Source: Sphaerimonospora sp050942215
Lineage (GTDB): Bacteria; Actinomycetota; Actinomycetes; Streptosporangiales; Streptosporangiaceae
NCBI RefSeq assembly: GCF_050942215.1
Contig: NZ_CP192056.1
Location: 3,720,001-3,784,000, forward strand
Direction of reading: 5' to 3'
DNA: 64,000 nucleotides
Notes under the pieces: generated by a model
Databases searched by the model: none
Told to the model about the DNA's origin: nothing
Seen by the model: the letters and a program-made list of their open reading frames with translations, nothing else
Made by a program: the position numbers and the translations under genes
Shown: piece by piece, positions 17,353 through 25,783 of the stretch
Numbering within the stretch: the first letter of the stretch is position 1
Layout of the letters: the number at the start of each line of letters is the position of its first letter

Positions 17353-19056
17353 CTACACCCCCTGCCCGGTCAGCCGGTCGGTGAGCGCGCGCAGGTTCTC
17401 CGCCCGGAGCACGTCACGCACGCCGGCGTCCATCCAGCCGAGCTCCTTCAGCTTGTTGACCAGCAGGACCGTGGAGGCGGAGTCGCCGCCGAGCATGAAG
17501 AAGTTGTCGTCGGGAGTGGCGTCCGTCACCCCGGTGAGCCGCCGTACCAGCTCCAGCACCTGCTCGGCCGGGCCCAGCGCTGCGGGCTCCGCCCGCGCCG
17601 CCCTGCGGCCCGTACGCAGGGCGTCCCTGTCGACCTTGCCGTTGCGGGTGTACGGCATCGTCTCGACCCGGGTGATCACGGAGGGGACCTTGTAGACGTC
17701 GAGCACCGCCTCGAGGTGCGCGCGCAGCTCCCGGGGGGTCGCGGAACCCTGGTAGTAGCAGACCAGCGCGTCATCGCCGGCGGCCTCGTCCGCCTCGTGC
17801 GCCTCGGCCACCACGACCGCCTCGGCGACCCCGTCGAGGCGGCAGGCGGCGTTCTCGACCTCGCCCGGGTCGAGGCGGTAGCCCCGGACCTTGAGCTGCC
17901 GGTCCAGCCGCTCGACGTAGTAGAGCCGGTCGTCACGGCGCTCGACGATGTCTCCCGTCCGGTAGACCCGGCCCCCCTCGTCGTCGAGGAAGGGCCGCAG
18001 GCCCTCGGCGGTGAGATATCCGACGGCGACGCTCTCGCCCCTGATGACGAGCTCGCCGCGCTCCGCGCCGGCGGAGCCGGCACCGTCCGGGGACGGGAGG
18101 GGCGCGATCTCGCAGGCGCAGTCGCCCACGATCTCGCCGAGCGGCACCGACGCCGTGCACTCGCCCGGGTCCAGCACGCCGGTCAGCAGGTTGCAGACCG
18201 TCGTCTCGGTCAGTCCGTAGGCGTTGTGGAAGGCCGCCACCGCCGACCAGGCGCGCAGCACGGCCGGACGGCACGCCCCGCCGCCGTTCACCACATGCCT
18301 GAGAGCCATGCCGCTCGTCGGCTCCGTCGCCGTCAGCGCGAACGGGGTCGTCTTCAGATGGGTGATCCGGTAGGTCTCGAGGGTGTCCTGGAGCACCGCT
18401 CCCGGACTGAGCATCGTCTCGGGCACGATCACCAGGCAGGCGCCGGACGTCAGGGTCCAGAGGATCTCCGTGATGCAGCCGTCGAAGGTCAGGCGGGCGA
18501 ACTGGAGCGTACGCGACCGCGTATCCAGCTCCAGGACCCGCACGTGGTCCTCGATCATCGGTGTCAGCGGGTCGGCGCGGACCAGCACGCACTTGGGCTC
18601 GCCGGTCGAGCCCGAGGTGTGGATGGCGTAGCCGATCCGGCCGTGGCCCCGCACGGGTTCCGCGCCGTCCGCGCCGCCACCCCACTCGGCCGGAGGAGTG
18701 ACGAGCTCGGCCGCCGGGGAGCCGGGGGCGCTGCGGGCGAGCAGCCGTACGCCCAGGAGGGAGACCTTGGTGGTGTTCGAGGACTCGCTGTCACGCGGGT
18801 CGATGAAGACGAACGGGCGTCCGGCGACCAGCGCGCCGACCATGGCCACGATCGAGGCGGAGGTCCGCTCGGCCTCGATCCCGAAGAACTCGCCGGGGGC
18901 GGTGAGCGCCTCCAGCCGTGCGGCGAGGTCGGAGGCGTGCTTGCCCAGTTCCCGGTAGTTGAGCACGCCGTCCACGGTCTCGATGGCGTCGCGGTCGGCG
19001 TGTTCCTCCACGGCGCGCAGCAGCGCGTCGGCCAATGATGTCTGCCGGCCGATCAT
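17353..19056 (-). CDS. Stand-alone NRPS adenylation-PCP didomain
   Basis: A 567-residue A-PCP protein. The A domain has the core motifs IHTSGSTGEPKCV, NAYGLTE, YRTGD and NGKVDR; the PCP is at the C-terminus with the phosphopantetheine Ser near residue 526 (MLGGDSAST). Reading the ten-residue code by eye gives D-G-T-K-V-G-A-V-C-K. Thr at code position 3, Lys at 4 and Val-Gly at 5-6 match Asp-type codes (D-L-T-K-V-G...), so an acidic amino acid such as Asp or a substituted Asp is likely. It has no condensation domain, so the loaded residue is modified in trans or handed to another module. ATG at 19056 lies 2 bases after the FAH-family gene. Confidence 0.9.
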   Translation of the reverse strand: MIGRQTSLADALLRAVEEHADRDAIETVDGVLNYRELGKHASDLAARLEALTAPGEFFGIEAERTSASIVAMVGALVAGRPFVFIDPRDSESSNTTKVSLLGVRLLARSAPGSPAAELVTPPAEWGGGADGAEPVRGHGRIGYAIHTSGSTGEPKCVLVRADPLTPMIEDHVRVLELDTRSRTLQFARLTFDGCITEILWTLTSGACLVIVPETMLSPGAVLQDTLETYRITHLKTTPFALTATEPTSGMALRHVVNGGGACRPAVLRAWSAVAAFHNAYGLTETTVCNLLTGVLDPGECTASVPLGEIVGDCACEIAPLPSPDGAGSAGAERGELVIRGESVAVGYLTAEGLRPFLDDEGGRVYRTGDIVERRDDRLYYVERLDRQLKVRGYRLDPGEVENAACRLDGVAEAVVVAEAHEADEAAGDDALVCYYQGSATPRELRAHLEAVLDVYKVPSVITRVETMPYTRNGKVDRDALRTGRRAARAEPAALGPAEQVLELVRRLTGVTDATPDDNFFMLGGDSASTVLLVNKLKELGWMDAGVRDVLRAENLRALTDRLTGQGV

Positions 19057-19058
19057 GG

Positions 19059-19892
19059 TCAGCCCTTCACCACGTGCGAGAGCGTGCCGACGCGCTCGAC
19101 CACGGCCTTGACGGTGTCCCCGGATCGGAGCGGGACGGCGCCGGGCGTGCCCGTGCAGATCACCGTGCCGGGTGTGAAGGTCCGGCCGGCGGTGAAGTAC
19201 TCGACCAGGTACCCCAGGTCGTACTTCATGTCGGAGACCAGCGCGGTGGCGACGACCTCGTCGTTCCGCACCGTCGACACCCGGAGGGAGGCGAGCTCGT
19301 CCGAGGCGAACTCGTCCAGCGTCACCAACTGCGGGCCGATGCTGCAGAAGGTGTCGAAGCCCTTCGCCCAGGGGATGTAGCGCGGGTTCTCCCGGATGAC
19401 GTCCTCCGCGGTCAGGTCGAGGACGGCGGTGACGCCCGCGATCACCGACCGCCACTCGTCGCGCGGCACGTCCTTGCACTCACGGCCGATGACGAGCCCG
19501 AGCTCGGCCTCCGCCGTCACCGTGCCGGCCTGGGCGGGCAGCACGATCTGCCCGCCGTTGTCGATCAGGCAGTTCCGCGGTCGCAGATAGGAGCCCGGCC
19601 CGGACTTCGGCTGCTCGGTGTTCAGATCCTCGGAGTGGCCGCGGTAGTTGAGTCCGGCCCCCCAGATGTCTCCGCGGTCGGAGATCGTGAGCGCCGACTC
19701 GAGCGGGTCGCCGGCCGGGGCGGTGGTCTCCCGCGCCGCGTCGAGCAGCGCCTCGAGTCGCGCACGCGCGGGGTCCCGCAGCAGGTCCGTGAGGTGAACC
19801 GGACCCTCCGTACCGGAGACCGGCAGCCAGTCTCCGCCGCGGCTCACGCGCACCTCGTCGCCGCGGGCGGTCGCGAATCTGGCCAGTCTCAT
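19059..19892 (-). CDS. Fumarylacetoacetate-hydrolase-family protein
   Basis: A 277-residue FAH-fold protein. The metal-binding and catalytic region is seen in IWGAGLNYRGHSED, AEAELGLVIG (the Glu ligands) and GFDTFCSIGPQLV, ending with VICTGTPGAVPLRSGDTV. Members are acylpyruvases, 2-keto-4-pentenoate hydratases or hydroxy-oxo-acid decarboxylases acting on 2-oxo acids with Mg2+. The gene lies between a DmpG-type aldolase and the A-PCP, so it probably shapes a 2-oxo-acid derived building block. The exact reaction cannot be read from the sequence. Confidence 0.87.
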   Translation of the reverse strand: MRLARFATARGDEVRVSRGGDWLPVSGTEGPVHLTDLLRDPARARLEALLDAARETTAPAGDPLESALTISDRGDIWGAGLNYRGHSEDLNTEQPKSGPGSYLRPRNCLIDNGGQIVLPAQAGTVTAEAELGLVIGRECKDVPRDEWRSVIAGVTAVLDLTAEDVIRENPRYIPWAKGFDTFCSIGPQLVTLDEFASDELASLRVSTVRNDEVVATALVSDMKYDLGYLVEYFTAGRTFTPGTVICTGTPGAVPLRSGDTVKAVVERVGTLSHVVKG

Positions 19893-19935
19893 GCGTTCCT
19901 CCAGGGCACCTTTGGGCTTTCGGGGTTCACGGTGG

Positions 19936-20982
19936 TCACAGGGAAGCGCCGGCCGCGTCCCGGCGGGAGATCCGCTCGGCGGCCGCGTGGATGTCGTTCT
20001 TGCCGACGCTGGTCCGCGCGAGGTCGGCGGCCTTCTCCATGAGCGAGGCCGCGTCGACCTCGCACTCGACGCACAACTGCTCGATGAGGGGGAAGAAGCC
20101 CGAGTGGACGCCGATCACTCCGCCGAGCACCTGCATGTTCCGGTCGTCCGGAATCACCCGCAAGGTGGTGCGGCACAGCTCCGCCAGCCGGGCGAGCTCC
20201 TTGTAGTCGAACCGGTCCTCGCCGGTGACCTGCAGGATGCCCGCCAGGGACTCGAGCTGGGCGTTGCCCGCGCCGCGGCCGATGCCGTTGAGCGTGCCGT
20301 CGACGATCGTGGCGCCCGCCTCGATCGCGGCCACGCTGTTCGCGGTCGCCATGCCGAGGTTGTCGTGGCCGTGGAAGCCGACGACGTCGAACAGCTCACC
20401 GGCGACCGTCACGTACTCCCGGACGTCGCCGGGGAGCATCGAGCCGTACGAGTCGACGATGTACAGCCCGGCGATCCCGGAGGGAACACCGCTGAGCAGG
20501 CCGGGGAGGTCCGCGGCCGGCGTGACGCTGGTCTTCATCAGGTTGAGGTAGACCTGGTCGCAGAGCTCCATGGCCCGCCCGATGTAGCCGAGGTTGTCGG
20601 CGACCTGCTCCGCCTCCATGCCGATGCGGACGAAGGACATGCCGGCCGAGCACAACTCCGCCAGCGTGCTCAGCCGGCTGAAGCCCGGCTGGGCGAACAT
20701 GCCCCAGTCCGTGTGCGTGAGCTCGGCTCCGGCGATCTCACACCAGCGGTGGACGTCGATGTTGCACGGGGTGATACCGGTCCGCTCAGCCTCCAGGCCG
20801 AGTCCGTGTCCCAACTCGACCTTCCGGATCGGCGTCAGGTCGAGGCGGCCGAGCAGCTCAATCACGAACTTCTCGTCGAGCTGGAAGTCGACGGCATAGG
20901 AGCCGTCCCGCAAGGTCGTGTCCAGAAGCTCGACGCCTGCCGTTGTGAGCTTCGGTGTCAGCACGCTTCCCAGTTCGGGCAT
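19936..20982 (-). CDS. DmpG/HMG-CoA-lyase-like aldolase
   Basis: A 348-residue TIM-barrel aldolase. It has the catalytic LDTTLRDGSYA motif (Arg-Asp) and the metal-binding GFHGHDNLGMATANS (His-x-His), with the C-terminal communication domain of 4-hydroxy-2-oxovalerate aldolases. Normal DmpG enzymes cleave or form 4-hydroxy-2-oxo acids from pyruvate and an aldehyde. No acetaldehyde dehydrogenase partner is present, which argues against ordinary aromatic degradation and for use as a C-C bond-forming enzyme in biosynthesis. It leads a six-gene minus-strand operon; GGAG precedes ATG 20982. Confidence 0.88.
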   Translation of the reverse strand: MPELGSVLTPKLTTAGVELLDTTLRDGSYAVDFQLDEKFVIELLGRLDLTPIRKVELGHGLGLEAERTGITPCNIDVHRWCEIAGAELTHTDWGMFAQPGFSRLSTLAELCSAGMSFVRIGMEAEQVADNLGYIGRAMELCDQVYLNLMKTSVTPAADLPGLLSGVPSGIAGLYIVDSYGSMLPGDVREYVTVAGELFDVVGFHGHDNLGMATANSVAAIEAGATIVDGTLNGIGRGAGNAQLESLAGILQVTGEDRFDYKELARLAELCRTTLRVIPDDRNMQVLGGVIGVHSGFFPLIEQLCVECEVDAASLMEKAADLARTSVGKNDIHAAAERISRRDAAGASL

Positions 20983-21361
20983 GATTGCACTCCAAAAGCC
21001 GAAGGTCCATGATTGGCCAACTGAAGGCGACGCGAATAAAGGGCGACCGAAAACAAACTTCGGTGTTCACCTGCGAGCCTCGAATGGTGAGTGACGAACG
21101 GCGGCAGCTCCAGAGAAGCTAGCACGCGCTCAAGAAGGTAATCAACGCATCCGAAGTGAAATCGTCAAAGCACTCTCGGTATACGGCGAAGACGGCAACG
21201 CAGGCATTTCGCGATCCATGACGCCGGGTCTGGACAGATCATCAACATCTGTGATTGGCTGACCCGCATGTAAATCGAGGACGCGCCAGTCCCGATTATC
21301 CGAACTCTGATACCTCTGACCTGCGGTGTCGATTTGGCATACCGTTCTGTGAAGGGTTTCG
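20983..21361. promoter_or_regulatory. Divergent intergenic promoter region
   Basis: This 379-bp gap between the aldolase operon (minus) and the PP-loop gene (plus) is visibly lower in G+C than its surroundings and has no credible gene. It must hold promoters for both directions. GAAGGG just before ATG 21362 is a plausible ribosome binding site. No clear palindrome was found. Confidence 0.55.
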
Positions 21362-22837
21362 ATGCGTACTACGTTATTGGATGACCTGCGGCAAGCCCTC
21401 CCCGAACAGGATGTGCCGGCGGTCGAAGAGTGCGCCACCAAGCTCCACAACAGCTTGCCCCGGCCCGGCGATCTCCCCTCGAACACGGTGATGGTCGCCT
21501 ACGGCGGCGGCAAGGACAGCGCGTACGCGGTCGCTTTCATGCGCGCGGTCCACCTCGCGCTCGCCGAACGCCACGGCGCGACATTCCGGCTCCGCGTGGT
21601 CACCATGCGGCACGGCGGCATGCCCTACCAGGTCATGCACAACATCGACCGCACCTATCAGGCGCTCGGCCTCTACGGTGACCCCGATGCGGAGCTGCTG
21701 CTCATCGAGGGCGACCAGGTCAGGCCCTTCGAGCGGGACCGCGGCATGCCCCACCGGCTCATCGAGTTCAATCGGGTCGACATCCTGATGTCCGGTCACC
21801 GCACCTACGGCGACGGCCGCGCGACCTTCTGCAACGCCTGCAACGTGAACGTGGCCAACTCCTTCGGTGTGGCGGCCCGGCACGGCGGGGGCGTGGACCT
21901 GATCATCACCGGGGACTCGCCGCAGGAGCAGCGGGACTACGCCCTGTGGATCCGGCAGCTCGCCCGCGGCGCCAAATTGAAGCCCGCCGACAGCCGGAAG
22001 GGTTTCAAAGGCACCCTGGAGACCATCGACGGCCTGGCACGCGGCTACTTCGAGGAGATCCATGGCGCGAAGAACGCGGAGCGGGTGCGGGAGCGCGGGG
22101 TCGACCACGACATCTCCGAGCGGCTGGAGTTCTTCTCCATCTACGACTACACCAGCTACGCCTCGGGAGCGCACTGGAGCCTGCTGACGGACTTCCTCGG
22201 CTTCGTCTTCGACGAGATCGCCTTCAACTTCACCGAGTCCGACTGCGCCAACCCCGCGCTCATGGCACATCTACGCGGGCTGCGCACCGAGCACGTGTAC
22301 AAGCGCGGCTACGACGAGGGCATCGCCCAGTACGCCGACTTCGCGCTGGAGCTGATGCGTCGCAAGCACTTCCCCGAGCATCTCGTCGAACAGATGCGGC
22401 AGCGTTACGCCACCGAGGTCGGGATCAAGTCGATGCGCGAGGCCGCGACCCGGTACGGCGAGGACGCGTTCAACCTGACCACCTCGCACCTGGTGTGCAT
22501 GGTGTACTCACCCTTCGCCGGACAGGCCGAGAACCTGCACGACTACCTCGCCGGGGAGCATCCCGAGCTGCTTCCCGACGAAGACCGGATCCGCGCGCTG
22601 CTGGCGGGCGGCGAGGAGGACCGCGAGCTGGCCGCCCGCCTGGAGTGGATCAGCGGCCTGAGCATCACCGACCTGCGTGCCCTGTACGACGGCCCGCTGT
22701 GGTCGCCGTTCACCGAGTCCCCGGAGCTGCCCGGGCTGCTGCCGAAGATCATGAGCAGCGACCCGCACCAGAAGCGCATCAAGGTCAAGCGCAACCCCCA
22801 GGGCGACCAGGTCATGGACCGGGTCGCGGGCCGCTAG
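21362..22837 (+). CDS. PP-loop ATPase of unknown specificity
   Basis: A 491-residue protein with an ATP-pyrophosphatase loop AYGGGKDS at residues 47-54, after which a Rossmann-like alpha-hydrolase fold is expected. A Cys pair follows in ATFCNACNVN, and a second ATP-site motif may be ITGDSPQEQRDY. PP-loop enzymes activate a carbonyl or carboxyl by adenylation for attack by nitrogen or sulfur (tRNA thiolases, NAD and asparagine synthetases, some amide ligases). The CxxC resembles the tRNA-thiolation branch. No exact subfamily is recognised, and the roughly 240 C-terminal residues match nothing I know. It is 20 bases upstream of an SDR and transcribed away from the aldolase operon. Confidence 0.7.
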   Translation: MRTTLLDDLRQALPEQDVPAVEECATKLHNSLPRPGDLPSNTVMVAYGGGKDSAYAVAFMRAVHLALAERHGATFRLRVVTMRHGGMPYQVMHNIDRTYQALGLYGDPDAELLLIEGDQVRPFERDRGMPHRLIEFNRVDILMSGHRTYGDGRATFCNACNVNVANSFGVAARHGGGVDLIITGDSPQEQRDYALWIRQLARGAKLKPADSRKGFKGTLETIDGLARGYFEEIHGAKNAERVRERGVDHDISERLEFFSIYDYTSYASGAHWSLLTDFLGFVFDEIAFNFTESDCANPALMAHLRGLRTEHVYKRGYDEGIAQYADFALELMRRKHFPEHLVEQMRQRYATEVGIKSMREAATRYGEDAFNLTTSHLVCMVYSPFAGQAENLHDYLAGEHPELLPDEDRIRALLAGGEEDRELAARLEWISGLSITDLRALYDGPLWSPFTESPELPGLLPKIMSSDPHQKRIKVKRNPQGDQVMDRVAGR

Positions 22838-22857
22838 CCGATCGGCGCGACACGCCC

Positions 22858-23631
22858 ATGGATCTGGGACTTTCCGGGCGCACGGCGCTCGTGTGCTCCT
22901 CGACGGGCGGGCTGGGCGAGGCGATCGCCCGGACGCTGGCGGCTGAGGGGGCCAGGACGGTGGTCTGCGGACGGCGCGGGGAGCTGGCCAGGCGGATCGC
23001 CGCCCGGCTGCCCGCCGCAGCGGGCGTCGAGGTGGATCTGCTGGCCGAGGACGGCCCGGCCCGGCTGCTGGAGGCGACGGTCGCCGCCTTCGGCCCGCCT
23101 GACGTGCTCGTGCTCAACGGGCCCGGCCCCAAGCCGGGTCCGGCGAGCGGCCTCGGCCTGGCCGAGGTGGACGCCGCGCTGGACGCCACGCTGCGTCAGC
23201 AGCTGCGCCTGGTGGCACTGGCGCTGCCGGCGATGCGGGAACGGGGCTGGGGCCGCATTCTCGCGGTCGGGTCCAGTGGGATCGCCGCTCCGATCCCCGA
23301 TCTGGCGCTCTCCAACCTGGGCCGCGCCGCCCTGGCCGGCTATCTCAAAACCCTGGCAGCCGAGGTCGCGGCGGACGGGGTGACGGTGAACCTCCTGCTG
23401 CCCGGCCGGATCGAGACCGAGCGCACCACCGCGATCGACACCGCCAACGCCGAGCGCACCGGCCGCAGCGTCGCCGAGGTGCGGCGGGCCTCGCTCGCGG
23501 CCATTCCGGCGGGTCGCTACGGCCGGCCGGCGGAGTTCGCGGCGGCCGCCGCCTTCCTGTGCAGCGCGCAGGCCTCCTATATAACGGGGACGGCGATGCG
23601 CTGCGACGGCGGCTACGTCCGCAGCCTGTGA
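22858..23631 (+). CDS. SDR-family protein lacking the usual catalytic Tyr
   Basis: A 257-residue FabG-like short-chain dehydrogenase with the start MDLGLSGRTALVCSSTGGLGEAIA, the NG-containing VLNGPGPKPGP, the Ser motif VGSSGIAAP and the C-terminal ITGTAMRCDGGY. At the place of YxxxK it reads LSNLGRAALAGYL, so the general acid Tyr is Ser and the Lys is Arg. A subset of bacterial SDRs shares this change, so it is probably real and not an error, but the chemistry may not be a simple ketone reduction. It is likely co-transcribed with the PP-loop gene 20 bases upstream. Confidence 0.8.
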   Translation: MDLGLSGRTALVCSSTGGLGEAIARTLAAEGARTVVCGRRGELARRIAARLPAAAGVEVDLLAEDGPARLLEATVAAFGPPDVLVLNGPGPKPGPASGLGLAEVDAALDATLRQQLRLVALALPAMRERGWGRILAVGSSGIAAPIPDLALSNLGRAALAGYLKTLAAEVAADGVTVNLLLPGRIETERTTAIDTANAERTGRSVAEVRRASLAAIPAGRYGRPAEFAAAAAFLCSAQASYITGTAMRCDGGYVRSL

Positions 23632-23696
23632 CGCGGCCGGCGGCGGAAGGCGCATCGCGTTCATCGGAAATGCCGCATTTTTGATAAAATTCGGTC

Positions 23697-24602
23697 ATGC
23701 CCACGGTCAGGAGCCGGGAGGTCACCGCCTGGCGGCCTCCCGTATGCGGAATCAGAGAAGTGCTTCATGCGCGGATAACCGATCACGTCTATCCGATGCA
23801 CACGCATACGGCGTGGACGCTCCTCATCGTCGACGACGGCATTGTTCGTTTCGATGTGGACCGCCACGAACACAGCGCGCTGGACCAGCTCGTCACACTT
23901 CTCCCGCCACAGGTCGCGCACAACGGCGATTCGGTTTCCCCGCACGGGTTCCGGAAACGGGTGGTCTATCTGGATCCCGTATTACTGGGCGACGAACTCA
24001 TCGGCGCCGCCGCCACCAGACCGGTGATCGTGGACCCGAAACTGCGGAATCGGATCCACCTGCTGCACGTCGCCCTGAACCAGGACGGCGAGGCTCTGGA
24101 GGCCGAGAGCCGGCTGGGGTTCGTCGCGGAACGCCTGCGCGAACACCTGACGGGCACCCCGCGCGGATCGCGCCGGCCGTCTTCGGGGATCGCCCGGCGG
24201 CTCCGCGACCTGATCGACGCCCGGCTGGTGGAGGGCCTGACCCTGGCGGAGGCGTCGGAACTGCTGCAAACGCACGCCACACAACTCGTCCGCTCGTTCA
24301 CCAGGGAATTCGGCCTGGCCCCGCACCAGTACCTGACGAGCCGCCGGGTGGACCGGGCGCGGCAACTGCTGCTGGAGGGCATGCCACCGGGACTCGTCGC
24401 GGCGGCCACCGGCTTCTACGACCAGTCGCACTTCGCCCGCCACTTCCGGAACACGCTGGGAACCAGTCCGGGCCGTTACGCACGCTCGGTCTCCGGCACG
24501 GCTTCCGTCTCCGGCATCGACCGCAAGCGGCTGAGCGGCGAGAGCAGCACCCCGCACAGGACGAAGACCACCGAGCCGGCGGTCGACGCCCACAGGGTCT
24601 GA
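23697..24602 (+). CDS. AraC-family transcriptional activator
   Basis: A 301-residue regulator with an N-terminal cupin-like sensor (ITDHVYPMHTHTAWTLLIVDDG) and two C-terminal helix-turn-helix units (LTLAEASELLQTHATQLVRSFTREFGLAPHQYL and PPGLVAAATGFYDQSHFARHFRNTLG). The conserved domain ends near residue 262; the remaining 39 residues run into the 3' end of the convergent exporter gene for 127 bases. The cluster position makes it a candidate pathway regulator. No clear ribosome binding site precedes ATG 23697, and the preceding sequence is AT-rich, so leaderless translation is possible. Confidence 0.85.
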   Translation: MPTVRSREVTAWRPPVCGIREVLHARITDHVYPMHTHTAWTLLIVDDGIVRFDVDRHEHSALDQLVTLLPPQVAHNGDSVSPHGFRKRVVYLDPVLLGDELIGAAATRPVIVDPKLRNRIHLLHVALNQDGEALEAESRLGFVAERLREHLTGTPRGSRRPSSGIARRLRDLIDARLVEGLTLAEASELLQTHATQLVRSFTREFGLAPHQYLTSRRVDRARQLLLEGMPPGLVAAATGFYDQSHFARHFRNTLGTSPGRYARSVSGTASVSGIDRKRLSGESSTPHRTKTTEPAVDAHRV

Positions 24603-25783
24603 TGCACCCCGATGCCGCCCGCGAGCAGCCCCGCGAGCAGGCCGCCGAGCGCGCCGAGCCCGAACATCACGGCACGCACCGCCGCGTTCATCCGCCCGAG
24701 GAGGACGGGCGGCGTGACGTTCTGCCGGATGCTGATGATCAGGATGTTGACGATCGTCAGTCCCAGCGGCCCGAGGAACCACGCGATCGTGAACAGCGTG
24801 TCCGCCAGGAGATCCGGCCCGGCCGCTGCCGGCAGGAGCAGCATCGGCACGAACGCCACGACCAGCGCCCAGGCGTAGACACGCCCGAGGGGCAGCCGCC
24901 GGGTCAGCCGCCGGCACACGATGCCGCCGATGATCCCGCCGCAGGCGCCGACGGAGAAGATCAGGCCCAGCACCGAGGCCGGGACGTTCCGATCACGCAC
25001 GGCGTACAGGATGAACATCGGCTGCGTCGCGGAGAGGAAGAAGTTCGCCGAGCCTCCGACCAACGCGATCCACCGCACCAGGCGGTTGCCCGCGACGAAC
25101 CTCAGTCCCTGCACCAGCTCGGCGGTGATCCGCCGTCCGGGCGCGGCCGGAGCCGGCGGCTCCTCCTTGGCGCGGATCAGCAGCAGCGAGATCACCGAGC
25201 CGAGGTACGTCCCGGCGTTGACCGCCATCGCGACCGGTGCCGTCAGCAGGTTCACCAGCGATCCCGCCAGGCCGGGCCCGACCGCGTCCGCGCTCGCCGA
25301 GGTGGTGGCCAGCTTGGAGTTGGCGTCGACCAGGTAGTCGGGGTCGCGGATCAGCGTGGGAACGAACGACATCCAGCTGATGTCGAAGAGCACAGCGCCG
25401 ATGCCCACACCGAAGGTGATCACCAGCAGCCACGTCATGTCCAGCCGGCCGAGCCAGGCCAGCAGCGGCACCAGCCCGATCAGCACCAGGCGGAGGGTGT
25501 TCGCCCCGATCATCGCCGTACGCCGGCGATGGCGGTCGACCCAGACCCCGAACAGCGGCCCGAGCAGCAGGTACGGAATCATCTGCAGGAACCGCAGGAC
25601 ACCGAGCTCCTCGGGCTGCGCGTCCAGGGTGATCACCGCGGTCAGCGGCAGCGCCAGCACGGTGATCTGGGCGCCGAACAGCGAGAAGGTCTCCCCGGAC
25701 CAGAAGGTGAGGAAGTCCCGGTTGCGCCAGAGGCTCGGCCTGGCGGCGGTGCCGTCCGCGGACGCCGAGGTCCGCGCGGTCAT
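24476..25783 (-). CDS. MFS exporter (EntS-like)
   Basis: A 435-residue, 12-helix major facilitator of the enterobactin-exporter-like type (RNRDFLTFWSGETFSLFGAQI at the N-terminus, GVWVDRHRRRTAM between helices 2 and 3). ATG at 25783 shares one base with the thioesterase stop (TGATG), and the larger open frame upstream is antisense. It is the last gene of the NRPS-thioesterase-exporter operon, so it probably exports the cluster product and may give self-protection. Its last 127 bases overlap the convergent AraC gene. Confidence 0.9.
   Translation of the reverse strand: MTARTSASADGTAARPSLWRNRDFLTFWSGETFSLFGAQITVLALPLTAVITLDAQPEELGVLRFLQMIPYLLLGPLFGVWVDRHRRRTAMIGANTLRLVLIGLVPLLAWLGRLDMTWLLVITFGVGIGAVLFDISWMSFVPTLIRDPDYLVDANSKLATTSASADAVGPGLAGSLVNLLTAPVAMAVNAGTYLGSVISLLLIRAKEEPPAPAAPGRRITAELVQGLRFVAGNRLVRWIALVGGSANFFLSATQPMFILYAVRDRNVPASVLGLIFSVGACGGIIGGIVCRRLTRRLPLGRVYAWALVVAFVPMLLLPAAAGPDLLADTLFTIAWFLGPLGLTIVNILIISIRQNVTPPVLLGRMNAAVRAVMFGLGALGGLLAGLLAGGIGVHQTLWASTAGSVVFVLCGVLLSPLSRLRSMPETEAVPETERA

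Noticed and set aside
21142..21486. 114-residue minus-strand open frame in the divergent promoter gap
   Set aside because: It overlaps the start of the PP-loop gene, lacks a ribosome binding site and shows no domain.
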